64,000 nucleotides of DNA from NCBI GenBank assembly GCA_030706735.1, contig JAUZNZ010000015.1:54998-118997 (forward strand). Reading direction: 5' to 3'. Below are positions 7,512 through 19,038 of this stretch, piece by piece (within the stretch, counting starts at the first letter, position 1; every line of letters begins with the position of its first letter). The position numbers and the translations under genes are program-made. The DNA is from Bacteroidota bacterium. Lineage in GTDB: Bacteria > Bacteroidota > Bacteroidia > Chitinophagales > Chitinophagaceae. The notes beneath the pieces are model-generated. The model did no database searches. It was not told where the DNA came from and worked only from the letters and a program-made list of their open reading frames with translations.

Positions 7512-8026
7512 ATCGTGAAACCAAGGTTATTGTGATGAACGCAACGACAGATAAAATATGGTCCCTCCTCGAAGAGGTGACTGATCCGGAGGTTCCCGTA
7601 CTCTCGGTGATCGACCTGGGGATCGTGCGGGATGTCAAGGTGGTGGATAAGGCCGTGGAGGTCGTCATCACGCCTACCTATAGCGGCTGTCCCGCCATGG
7701 ACGTGATCGCCATGACCATCCGGATGACGCTCTTGCAGGAGGGATACGGGCCGGTGAAGGTTAGCACCGTGCTGTCGCCCGCATGGACCACGGAATGGAT
7801 GACCGAACGGGGCAAAGAGAAGTTGCGCGCATTCGGCATCGCCCCGCCCACGCCCCTGCAGCAGGTATGCCATACGCAATTATTCCACCGGGATGAGGCG
7901 ATAGCCTGTCCCCGCTGCGGTTCGTACCATACCCGGATGATCAGCGAGTTCGGCAGCACCGCCTGCAAGGCGCTCTACCGATGCGAGGACTGCCGGGAAC
8001 CCTTCGATTATTTTAAGTGCCATTAA
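7505..8026 (+). CDS. paaD: PaaD, iron-sulfur assembly-type (DUF59/MIP18) accessory protein
   Basis: This protein of up to 173 residues has an N-terminal DUF59/MIP18 domain (TDPEVPVLSVIDLGIVRDV and YSGCPAMDVI) and a C-terminal zinc-ribbon-like part with CPRCGSYHT, STACKALYRCEDCREPFDYF. PaaD is needed to mature the epoxidase, probably by iron or Fe-S delivery. Two starts are possible: the ATG at 7505, overlapping the paaC stop, or the ATG at 7535 (MNATTDKIW), which removes ten residues; neither has a Shine-Dalgarno sequence. Confidence 0.93.
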   Translation: MVDRETKVIVMNATTDKIWSLLEEVTDPEVPVLSVIDLGIVRDVKVVDKAVEVVITPTYSGCPAMDVIAMTIRMTLLQEGYGPVKVSTVLSPAWTTEWMTERGKEKLRAFGIAPPTPLQQVCHTQLFHRDEAIACPRCGSYHTRMISEFGSTACKALYRCEDCREPFDYFKCH

Positions 8027-8044
8027 TCCCTTTAACGCGTAGTT

Positions 8045-8821
8045 ATGTCTTCCATCCTCCTGTCCATACAAAACAACGTCGCCTTCATTACGCTCAACCG
8101 TCCCGACAAACTGAATGCATTTAACGGGGAAATGTCCCTGCTCCTCCAGGGCAAGCTGGATGAATGCGCCAGCCTCCATGAGGTGCGTGCCGTCCATCTC
8201 AGCGGCGCCGGCAAAGGCTTCAGCGCCGGGCAGGATCTGGCCGAAGTCGTCGATCCCGCTGGGCCCGGACTGGAGAAGATACTCTCCGAATACTATAATC
8301 CGATCGTCACGCGCATCCGCAATATGCCGAAGCCGGTGCTGGCAGCGGTCGGCGGAGTGGCAGCAGGCGCCGGCGCCAATATCGCCCTCTGCTGCGACAT
8401 CGTCGTGGCCTCGCAGTCGGCCTCGTTCCTGCAGGCCTTCTCGAAGATCGGATTGATCCCCGACAGCGGGGGGACCTGGTTCCTGCCCCGCCTGGTAGGC
8501 TGGCAAAAGGCTTCCGCGCTGGCGATGCTGGGAGAGCGGATCAGTGCGGCCGAAGCCGAACGCATCGGTATGATCTACAAGGTCTATCCCGACGATGAAT
8601 TGTCCGGCGCCTCCATGGCCCTGGCCGCAGGCCTCGCCCAAATGCCGACGAAGGCGCTGGGATTGATCAAACACGCCCTCAACGCCTCGTTCACCAATTC
8701 CCTGGAAGCGCAATTGGCGTTGGAAGACACGCTCCAACAGCGGGCCGGTTCCACCAGGGACTATCGTGAAGGAGTGAAGGCCTTTATGGAAAAGAGGCTA
8801 CCCACGTTTACGGGGGAATGA
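8045..8821 (+). CDS. paaG: Ring-1,2-epoxyphenylacetyl-CoA isomerase PaaG
   Basis: A 258-residue crotonase-fold enzyme. The oxyanion-hole motif SAGQDL (about 60) and the region GVAAGAGANIALCCDIV, AFSKIGLIPDSGGTW follow PaaG closely, as does the tail YREGVKAFMEKR. It converts the epoxide made by PaaABCDE to the seven-membered oxepin-CoA. It follows paaD after 18 bp. The general enoyl-CoA hydratase family is the alternative, but Asp in the IPDSGGTW loop and the neighbourhood favour PaaG. Confidence 0.92.
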   Translation: MSSILLSIQNNVAFITLNRPDKLNAFNGEMSLLLQGKLDECASLHEVRAVHLSGAGKGFSAGQDLAEVVDPAGPGLEKILSEYYNPIVTRIRNMPKPVLAAVGGVAAGAGANIALCCDIVVASQSASFLQAFSKIGLIPDSGGTWFLPRLVGWQKASALAMLGERISAAEAERIGMIYKVYPDDELSGASMALAAGLAQMPTKALGLIKHALNASFTNSLEAQLALEDTLQQRAGSTRDYREGVKAFMEKRLPTFTGE

Positions 8822-8825
8822 TCGC

Positions 8826-8856
8826 CGGGCCCCGGGCCCAGGCCCCCGGCTCCGAT
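8826..8856 (+). other. GC-rich inverted repeat inside the paa operon
   Basis: Between paaG and paaI, GCCGGG and CCCCGGC flank a GGGCCC-containing loop, so a GC-rich stem can form with no T-run after it. It could act as an intra-operon mRNA processing or stability element, or simply be a GC-rich spacer. Confidence 0.3.
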
Positions 8857-8882
8857 CCCGGTCAATGATAAAAATTTGCCCA

Positions 8883-9296
8883 ATGGATAATAAGGTCACC
8901 CGCATCATCGATGCCATGACGGAGAAGGATCTCTTCAGCCGGTGGCTGGGGATCGAGAGGCTGGAAGAACGGGAAGGATATTGCCGGCTTCGCATGACCG
9001 TCCGGCCGGAAATGTGCAATGGGTTCAGCATCGCGCATGGGGGGATCAGCTTTTCCTTCGCCGATAGCGCCCTCGCCTTCGCCTCCAACAGCCGTGGCCG
9101 CCATGCCGTCTCCATCGAATGCTCGATCTCCCATATCCGGCCGCTGCTGGCGGGGGAAACAATCGTCGCCGTAGCGGAAGAAAAGAGCCTGGGCAACCGG
9201 ACCGCCATTTACGAGGTACGGGTGGAAAGGGAGGACGGCGAATTGGTGGCTCTGTTCAAGGGCACGGTTTTCAGGAAAGAAAAACAGTGGCTATAA
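8883..9296 (+). CDS. paaI: Hotdog-fold acyl-CoA thioesterase PaaI
   Basis: A hotdog-fold thioesterase of 137 residues from the ATG at 8883; the ATG at 8865 would add six residues. The family core is present: MCNGFSIAHGGISFSFADSA, with Asn/His and the Asp of FADSA as active-site residues. PaaI hydrolyses stalled hydroxyphenylacetyl-CoA intermediates and so frees CoA. It sits between paaG and paaY in the paa operon, about 60 bp after paaG. Confidence 0.92.
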   Translation: MDNKVTRIIDAMTEKDLFSRWLGIERLEEREGYCRLRMTVRPEMCNGFSIAHGGISFSFADSALAFASNSRGRHAVSIECSISHIRPLLAGETIVAVAEEKSLGNRTAIYEVRVEREDGELVALFKGTVFRKEKQWL

Positions 9297-9308
9297 AACA
9301 TCTTTTTC

Positions 9309-13302
<3,994 letters not shown>

Positions 13303-13361
13303 TCAATTGTACATTTAAAAAAATCAGATATTATTTCTTAACAATCTTTTTATGTTCTTTT

Positions 13362-13393
13362 CTTGTCTGTGACAATATCTGGTCGTATATTTG
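13362..13393 (+). promoter_or_regulatory. Promoter of the tandem secreted-protein genes
   Basis: CTTG (13362-13365), 20 bp, then TATATTTG (13386-13393), close to the consensus. Transcription would begin near 13400 and leave a leader of about 175 nt before the ATG at 13575. Confidence 0.6.
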
Positions 13394-13406
13394 CGTTATC
13401 TATATC

Positions 13407-13539
13407 GCGATTTAATTCTTACGCGATTGTCTTCTGCCTCCCGGCTTGCTAAATTTCACCCGATTGTTTTCAGCCATCATTTCCCTTTTTACGGTTGCTA
13501 TTGCCTGATCGCGATTGCATGCCCATAACATGCGATTGT
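13407..13539 (+). repeat. Five GCGATTG-type repeats in the leader of the secreted-protein genes
   Basis: Copies lie at 13407 (GCGATTTA), 13423 (GCGATTGT), 13460 (CCGATTGT), 13511 (GCGATTGC) and 13532 (GCGATTGT), on the same strand and with irregular spacing; four of them are followed within about 10 nt by a short GCC or GCCC. The stretch has no ORF of note. It is probably 5' untranslated RNA with repeated binding sites for a protein or small RNA, or DNA sites for a regulator. Confidence 0.5.
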
Positions 13540-13574
13540 CCCGCCATACCTAATCGTCATAAAAACCCATTTAT

Positions 13575-14006
13575 ATGAACACGCAAATCAAGGCTGTCAT
13601 CAGCAAGCTTATTTTTGTCACCCTGCTTTCCGTCGCAGTGATCGCAGCGCAAGCCCAGGTTCAGGCCCAGGTACAGAGCCCTGCTCCCGTAGCCGGCGAA
13701 AAGGGATCCCCTGCACAAGTCAAATATATAGGCACACAGGAAGATCTGTTCGTCTTCAGCGTGGCCTACCAGAACCCGCAAGGGACTCCATTCGGCATCG
13801 TCGTCAAAGACCAGGATGGTAGCCAACTGTACCAGTCCACGTTCAGGGATAAAGATTTCAACAAGCAGTTCAGGGTGCCCAGGGGGGACAAGGACAGCAA
13901 GGTCGTCTTCATCTTCCGCAATGACAAGGGCAATGAGTTCGAGCGCTCTTTCGAGATCAAGGTGAGCAGCCGCTATGTCGACGAAATAGCCGTCAAAAAG
14001 CTTTAG
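13575..14006 (+). CDS. Secreted protein of unknown function, paralogue A
   Basis: A 143-residue precursor with a signal peptide (hydrophobic run LIFVTLLSVAVIAAQAQ, likely cut after AQA) followed by a Gln/Val/Ala-rich stretch. The mature part, about 95 residues from VKYIGTQEDLFVFSV to IAVKKL, is predicted all-beta. It aligns along its length with the next gene (shared pattern Y-I/V-G ... F-V-Y-x-N-P-x-G ... F-E-I ... S-R-x-V-D/E-x-I). I do not recognise a named family. It stands first in a two-gene unit behind an unusual repeat-bearing leader. Confidence 0.8.
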   Translation: MNTQIKAVISKLIFVTLLSVAVIAAQAQVQAQVQSPAPVAGEKGSPAQVKYIGTQEDLFVFSVAYQNPQGTPFGIVVKDQDGSQLYQSTFRDKDFNKQFRVPRGDKDSKVVFIFRNDKGNEFERSFEIKVSSRYVDEIAVKKL

Positions 14007-14057
14007 TAATCCCGGAAATTCAACCAATTTATTTTCATAACACACAAAAACAATTTT

Positions 14058-14498
14058 ATGAGCAAGATCTTAGCAAACACCAAGCACGTTTTTTCTCTCC
14101 TGACCCTCGCCGGTCTTCTGATGGCAGGAACCCTTCACGCAGAAGGCGGGAACGGCAACGCGAAGAAAACGCATGAGCATAAGTCCGGCAGCGCAAACAC
14201 CGCGGAACTCCTCTATGTCGGCAAGCTGGCCGGTCAGCCCGTATTCAACGTAGTATACAACAATCCTTCGGGCTCCCGCTTCAGCATCAGCGTATTGGAC
14301 GGTCGTGGCGAGCAGTTGTTCATCGCCTCATACAACGACAAGTTCTTCGACAAGAAGTTCACGCCTTCCGAAGACCTGGACACCAATGGCAAGCTGGTAT
14401 TCGTGGTCAGGAATTTCTCGGATAACTCCGTACAGCATTTTGAGATCAATACCGGTTCACGCCTGGTAGAAGACATCGTGGTCAAGGAGGTTAAATAA
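14058..14498 (+). CDS. Secreted protein of unknown function, paralogue B
   Basis: A 146-residue precursor with a signal peptide (FSLLTLAGLLMAGTLHA, cut near residue 29) and a short His/Lys-rich linker. The mature domain is homologous to the preceding gene: LLYVGKLAGQPVFNVVYNNP matches its partner VKYIGTQEDLFVFSVAYQNP, and both end in a Lys-rich tail after SRxVxxI. The 51-bp gap and same orientation suggest one transcript. The tandem duplication and sequence drift suggest heteromeric or specialised partners; function unknown. Confidence 0.8.
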   Translation: MSKILANTKHVFSLLTLAGLLMAGTLHAEGGNGNAKKTHEHKSGSANTAELLYVGKLAGQPVFNVVYNNPSGSRFSISVLDGRGEQLFIASYNDKFFDKKFTPSEDLDTNGKLVFVVRNFSDNSVQHFEINTGSRLVEDIVVKEVK

Positions 14499-14527
14499 GT
14501 CCCGGCCACTTGCCCCCCATGGGTTGT

Positions 14528-14565
14528 GTTAATTTTTGCAGTACATTGTTGCTGCAAAAATTAAC
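14528..14565. promoter_or_regulatory. Perfect 14-bp inverted repeat just before the S46 peptidase gene
   Basis: GTTAATTTTTGCAG and CTGCAAAAATTAAC are exact reverse complements separated by 10 nt. The repeat ends 6 nt before the ATG at 14572. As RNA it would be a long stem covering the translation start region; as DNA it is a large operator. There is no T-run, so a plain terminator for the upstream gene is less likely. Confidence 0.7.
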
Positions 14566-14571
14566 CATTTT

Positions 14572-16746
14572 ATGAATTCCAGGAAGATCCTGCTAACGAT
14601 GGTCTTTTCAGCCGTGCTCCTGCGCGGCTTTGCCGATGAAGGCATGTGGCTCCCCCTCTTGTTGGGTGAACAGGTGTACAATGACATGGTCAAAAAAGGG
14701 CTGAAGCTCACTAAGGAGCAGCTCTACAGCATCAACAAAGCCTCGATCAAAGACGCGGTGATCATTTTCGGCCGTGGTTGCACGGGCGAGATCGTGAGCA
14801 GCCAGGGCCTCATCTTCACCAACCATCATTGCGGCTATGAGGTGATCGCCTCCAACAGCACGTTGGAACATAATTATCTCCGGGATGGCTTCTACGCACA
14901 TAGCAAGCAGGAAGAGATCGCCGCCCCCGGACTCTTTGTCGACTTCCTGGTGAAGATCGAAGACGTCAGCAAGGAAGTGGAAGATTCGGCCAAAGGATTG
15001 AGCGGCGCGGACCGCAATGCCAAAGTGCAATCAGCCATCGCCGCGATCAACAAACGCTATTCGGACGACTCACAGAGCATTACCGGCCGGGTCAGCACGC
15101 TCTTCAAAGGCAACCAATTCCTGGTATTCGTTTATCAACGCTACAGCGATATCCGCCTGGTGGGCGCTCCGCCGGAGAGCGTGGGCAAGTTTGGCGGCGA
15201 TACCGACAACTGGGAATGGCCCCGCCATACCGGCGATTTTTCGGTATTCCGCGTCTATATGAGCAAGGACGGAAAGCCGTCTGCCTATTCGCCGGACGAC
15301 ATCCCCCTCAAGCCAAAATATTTCCTCCCCGTTTCCCTCAAGGGCTTTCGGGACGGCGATTTTGCCATGACCTACGGTTATCCGGGCGGCACCAACCGGT
15401 ATGAGACCTCCCTCGGAGTAAAACAAAAGATCGATATCGATAATCCCAGTCTCGTCAAGCTTCGCGACGTTCGCCTGAAGGCCATGTACGAGGAGATGAA
15501 AAAGGATCCGGCCGTCAAGCTGCAACTGGCTTCATACTACGCCGGCGTGGCCAACTACTGGAAGTTCTTCGACGGCGAATCCAAAGAACTTGTCAAGTAC
15601 GATATCTATGGTCAAAAAGCAGGTGCGGAGGCGGCCTTCCAGAAATGGGCGGACGGCAAACCGGAATTTGAGAACCTGTTCGCCGATTGGGCAAAGGCCT
15701 ATGATCAGTGGCGGCCGTATTCAAGGCAACGCGTATACCTGATCGAGGGGGTCCTCGGCAGCCCGCTGATGGCCTATGCCGCCACGCTCCAGGAAGTGGA
15801 GAATGCGCTTGTCAGGCCCGGCGGCCCGAATATTAAGAAAGCGATCCAGGCGGCCGGCGAAGCCAGGCAACGCTTCTTAAAAGACGAGAACAAGGCGTCC
15901 GATCAGAATATCCTGGCCGCGACCACACGGCTCTTCTACCAGGACATCGACAAATCCCAGCATCCCGTCGGATTCTTCGAAGGGCTGAAGGGCTCCTTCG
16001 GCGATCTTCGCGATGAGAATACGTATAAAAAATATGCAGCGGCCGTCTTCCAGGGCACGATGATCTTCGATGATGCGAAGTGGAACGCCTTTGTCTCCAA
16101 TCCTGATGCGACGGTCCTGCAGGCCGACCCCGCCTATCGTCATGCCAGCGCCTTCCTGAAGAACTGGCAGGGAAAGTTTGAGCCGTTTTTCCGCGATTTT
16201 ACGGCTACCAATAATGAATTGGGCCGTTTGTACCTGAAGGGCATCATGCAGATGGATCCAAAAAAAGTCCGTTACCCCGATGCCACCTTCACTATGCGCG
16301 TATCCTATGGCAATGTAAAGTCCTATAATCCACGCGACGCCGTCCACTATGACTACGTCTGTACGATGAAAGGCGTAATGGAGAAGTATGTCCCCGGAGA
16401 TTATGAGTTCGACCTGCCGCCGAAACTGGTCGAGCTTGCCAGGCGAAAAGATTTCGGGCAATACATCGACAAGCAGCGAAACGACCTGGTGACCGACTTC
16501 ATTACGACCGATGACATTACGGGCGGCAATTCGGGAAGTCCCGTCATCAATGCGAATGGAGAACTGATTGGCCTGGCCTTCGACGGCAACTACGAGGCGC
16601 TGAGCCACAAGATCTCCTTCGATGCCGTATATAACCGAACCATTTGCGTGGACATCCGGTATGTACTTTGGTGCATCGACAAGCTGGGCGGCGCGCCGAA
16701 TATAGTGGGCGAGCTAAAGCTGGTCAGGCCGGTGGCAGTAAAATAG
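14572..16746 (+). CDS. S46-family dipeptidyl peptidase (DPP7-like), secreted
   Basis: A 724-residue secreted serine peptidase that removes dipeptides from peptide N-termini, giving usable dipeptides to the cell. The start at 14572 gives a signal peptide (KILLTMVFSAVLLRGFA) and the mature start DEGMWLP usual in S46. The chymotrypsin-like triad is visible: His in FTNHHCGYE, Asp in the PRHTGDFSVFR strand, Ser in TGGNSGSPV. In the specificity loop GLAFDGNYEAL a Gly stands where DPP11 has Arg, which favours DPP7-type hydrophobic P1 preference (from recall of the family). A perfect 14-bp inverted repeat precedes it. Confidence 0.92.
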   Translation: MNSRKILLTMVFSAVLLRGFADEGMWLPLLLGEQVYNDMVKKGLKLTKEQLYSINKASIKDAVIIFGRGCTGEIVSSQGLIFTNHHCGYEVIASNSTLEHNYLRDGFYAHSKQEEIAAPGLFVDFLVKIEDVSKEVEDSAKGLSGADRNAKVQSAIAAINKRYSDDSQSITGRVSTLFKGNQFLVFVYQRYSDIRLVGAPPESVGKFGGDTDNWEWPRHTGDFSVFRVYMSKDGKPSAYSPDDIPLKPKYFLPVSLKGFRDGDFAMTYGYPGGTNRYETSLGVKQKIDIDNPSLVKLRDVRLKAMYEEMKKDPAVKLQLASYYAGVANYWKFFDGESKELVKYDIYGQKAGAEAAFQKWADGKPEFENLFADWAKAYDQWRPYSRQRVYLIEGVLGSPLMAYAATLQEVENALVRPGGPNIKKAIQAAGEARQRFLKDENKASDQNILAATTRLFYQDIDKSQHPVGFFEGLKGSFGDLRDENTYKKYAAAVFQGTMIFDDAKWNAFVSNPDATVLQADPAYRHASAFLKNWQGKFEPFFRDFTATNNELGRLYLKGIMQMDPKKVRYPDATFTMRVSYGNVKSYNPRDAVHYDYVCTMKGVMEKYVPGDYEFDLPPKLVELARRKDFGQYIDKQRNDLVTDFITTDDITGGNSGSPVINANGELIGLAFDGNYEALSHKISFDAVYNRTICVDIRYVLWCIDKLGGAPNIVGELKLVRPVAVK

Positions 16747-16747
16747 G

Positions 16748-17266
16748 CTACTTTGACGGACTAATAAACTGAACGCCGCTTCCCTGGTCGGAGAGCTTGA
16801 ATAATTTCGTGATCGTCGCATAGCTCATCCCCTTGAGCTGGTCTGCCGTATAGGTTTGCATAGCGCCGGAAGCATTGGTGGTGGCCGTCTTGCCCGGGAT
16901 GATGACATAGCGGAAGGTCAGGTTATCACTTGAAGCGATGGCATAATTCGCGAATAAGTTGATGTTGCCCACCGAAAACGACGGGTAGATCCCAAAATCA
17001 GAAGGCAAGTTCACAACGCCTTGAAATTCTACATACGTCAGGATGGCGCCCTGATCGATCACTTTCTGCGTAAGGGCGGGAGCGGCAATATTCATCTCGT
17101 AGGCGGAATCCGTGGTATTAAACGTCAATACGACCGTAACCCACTTCGAATAAAGAACGCTGTCTGCTGAGGCCGGGGTCGAATTGTTGCTGCTTTTCGA
17201 ACAGCTGAACAGGGTCACCGAACCCATTGCCAGGGCTACGATCAGGAGTAATTTCAGATTTTTCAC
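16748..17266 (-). CDS. Hypothetical lipoprotein
   Basis: A 172-residue precursor with a clear lipobox (SVTLFSC, Cys at residue 22) followed by a Ser/Asn-rich linker. The rest is probably beta-rich and ends in QFISPSK. I do not recognise the family; similar small lipoproteins are common in Chitinophagaceae. It ends 1 bp from the S46 gene, tail to tail, and lies downstream of the alkA-type gene on the same strand with hairpins in between. Confidence 0.7.
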   Translation of the reverse strand: MKNLKLLLIVALAMGSVTLFSCSKSSNNSTPASADSVLYSKWVTVVLTFNTTDSAYEMNIAAPALTQKVIDQGAILTYVEFQGVVNLPSDFGIYPSFSVGNINLFANYAIASSDNLTFRYVIIPGKTATTNASGAMQTYTADQLKGMSYATITKLFKLSDQGSGVQFISPSK

Positions 17267-17322
17267 AATTTTTATTTTTTAGGTGATATTAAAGAATACG
17301 TGATTATTTGGGCTGCGGCTAT

Positions 17323-17368
17323 TAAAAATCGGTAAAATTCCATTTTTTACCGGCAAATTAAATGCCGG
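17323..17368 (-). terminator. Overlapping hairpins behind the AlkA-type gene
   Basis: Read on the minus strand, CGGTAAAA and TTTTACCG (17352-17330) form a stem followed by ATTTTT, a rho-independent terminator for the glycosylase gene. A second stem, CCGGCA/TGCCGG (17350-17368), shares three bases with the first, so the two exclude each other. Confidence 0.6.
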
Positions 17369-17381
17369 GCTTTACACGGGC

Positions 17382-17999
17382 TCATTTGGCCGATTTGACC
17401 GGCCGGTTGTCTTTCCAATGCCATAAATGAAGGCAGGCATAGGTCCGGTAGGGGCTCCATCGTTGGGAAATGCGGAGAAGCTCTTCCCGAAACTGCCGTT
17501 TATCGCTGTTGTCGAGCTTATAAAGGCGGATCATGGCATTTTGGATGCCCAGGTCATCGACCGCAAAAACGTCCTCCCTCCCCAGAGTGAACATCAACAG
17601 CATTTCAGCCGTCCACCTCCCCACGCCCTTTATTTGGGTGAGATAGGCGATAACTTCCTCATTGTCCATCTTTCCCAGCCGCCGCGGATCGACGCCCTGG
17701 TCGAGGGCAAAGCGCGCCACATTATGGACATAGTTCGCCTTGGCATTGGACAATCCGATCGATCGCAGGGTCTCGAAGGGGGTGGCCAGGATATCTTCCG
17801 GCATGGGCGTCTTGCCCTTATAAAGGTTCAAAAAGCGCTTGAGGATCGTAGCCGCGACCTTGGTGGACAGCTGTTGGCTCATGATCGAGCTGCAGAGGTG
17901 CAGATGGATATGTTTTCGACGCGACAGGGAAAAAGGCTCCTGGGCGTCGATCAGCTTCTTTAGCCGTTTGTCCTTCGAGAGGTGTCCCAAATACTCCAT
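17382..17999 (-). CDS. DNA-3-methyladenine glycosylase II (AlkA/HhH-GPD)
   Basis: A 205-residue base-excision-repair glycosylase that removes alkylated purines. The helix-hairpin-helix is visible in TQIKGVGRWTAEMLLMFTLG, with the catalytic Asp in DVFAVDDLGIQ. It is short relative to E. coli AlkA because it lacks the N-terminal domain, as in the Mag/AlkA short form. It is divergent from the Crp/Fnr gene with 49 bp between the starts, so both promoters share this spacer. Confidence 0.9.
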   Translation of the reverse strand: MEYLGHLSKDKRLKKLIDAQEPFSLSRRKHIHLHLCSSIMSQQLSTKVAATILKRFLNLYKGKTPMPEDILATPFETLRSIGLSNAKANYVHNVARFALDQGVDPRRLGKMDNEEVIAYLTQIKGVGRWTAEMLLMFTLGREDVFAVDDLGIQNAMIRLYKLDNSDKRQFREELLRISQRWSPYRTYACLHLWHWKDNRPVKSAK

Positions 18000-18048
18000 G
18001 GATTGGTTTTACCACTGTAAATATAGAGTTTTGGGGAAAACCCGCCAC

Positions 18049-18633
18049 ATGAGCTACGAGCCGATCCTCCAAAACGTCGCCAGGCATATTGCCCTCGACG
18101 ACGCCGAAACGGATCTTTTTACTTCCCTGCTGCAGCCGGAACGGCGCGCCAAAAAAGAATTGATCCTGCACGAAGGACAGGTCTGCAAGAACATCCATTA
18201 TGTCCATTCCGGAACCTTGCGGGCTTATTACGTCGATAGGGAGGGCAAAGAATCCACCATCATGTTCGCGATCGCCGACTGGTGGATCACAGACATGTAC
18301 TGCTTTATCAACCGCCTGCCGGCCATGCTATTCATCGAGGCCGTCGAGGACAGCGTCATCGTCCGCCTGAATAAAGAAGACCTGGACAGGCTCTACGCAG
18401 AAGTGCCGAAGTTCGAACGTTTTTTCAGGATCATCATGCAGAATGCCTATATCCGCGAGCAGCTCCGCGTTATTCAAAACCTTTCCCAGCCTGCGAAGCA
18501 GCGGTACGAGCATTTTCTGGAAAAATATCCGCAGATCGCGGGCAAGGTGACCCAAAAACTGATCGCCTCTTACCTAGGCATCACCCCGGAGTTCCTGAGC
18601 AATATCCGGGGAAGGAAGGGAAAGATTTCTTAA
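18049..18633 (+). CDS. Crp/Fnr-family transcriptional regulator
   Basis: A 194-residue protein with an N-terminal cyclic-nucleotide-binding beta-roll (ELILHEGQVCKNIHYVHSGT, about residue 36) and a C-terminal winged helix whose recognition helix lies in KLIASYLGITPEFLSNI. No Cys cluster is seen, so it is not an oxygen-sensing Fnr. The ATG at 18049 fits the family. Bacteroidota have many such paralogues of unknown ligand; its target is unknown. Confidence 0.88.
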   Translation: MSYEPILQNVARHIALDDAETDLFTSLLQPERRAKKELILHEGQVCKNIHYVHSGTLRAYYVDREGKESTIMFAIADWWITDMYCFINRLPAMLFIEAVEDSVIVRLNKEDLDRLYAEVPKFERFFRIIMQNAYIREQLRVIQNLSQPAKQRYEHFLEKYPQIAGKVTQKLIASYLGITPEFLSNIRGRKGKIS

Positions 18634-18684
18634 TCTAGATTAACGGAATCTCCGGGACCAGGTCCCACCTTTGTAAAAAAAAGT

Positions 18685-19038
18685 ATGCTGATACTCATCG
18701 CAGGTCCCTATCGCAGCGGGACCAATGATAATCCTGAATTGATGCGCCGGAACCTCGCAAAGCTGGAAGCCGCTGCTCTCCCATTGTTTCGTCTCGGACA
18801 TATCCCGATGATCGGGGAATGGGTAGCCTTGCCTTTGTTGCAAATTGCCGGCTCGAAAAGGCCGGGCGACAAAGCCTATGAGGAGATCCTTTATCCGGTC
18901 GCACACCGTCTGCTGGCGAAGTGTGATGCCGTACTGCGTCTCGAAGGGGCTTCCCAGGGCGCCGATGAGGACGTGCGCATCGCCACTGAAAGAGGGCTGA
19001 AGGTCTATTATCGCCTGGAAGACGTCCCCGCGGCTTAA
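18685..19038 (+). CDS. DUF4406 protein (nucleoside deoxyribosyltransferase-like)
   Basis: A 117-residue protein of the DUF4406 type, related in fold to nucleoside 2-deoxyribosyltransferases. [11 protein letters not shown] at the N-terminus and the C-terminal [19 protein letters not shown] resemble the nucleoside-binding site of that superfamily. Its enzymatic role is unproven. Its stop overlaps the cysS stop by 4 bp, tail to tail, at a TTAA palindrome. Confidence 0.78.
   Translation: MLILIAGPYRSGTNDNPELMRRNLAKLEAAALPLFRLGHIPMIGEWVALPLLQIAGSKRPGDKAYEEILYPVAHRLLAKCDAVLRLEGASQGADEDVRIATERGLKVYYRLEDVPAA

Noticed and set aside
14536..14571. Upstream TTG start for the S46 peptidase
   Set aside because: The codon lies inside the inverted repeat and would mask the signal peptide; the ATG at 14572 gives a normal exported protein.
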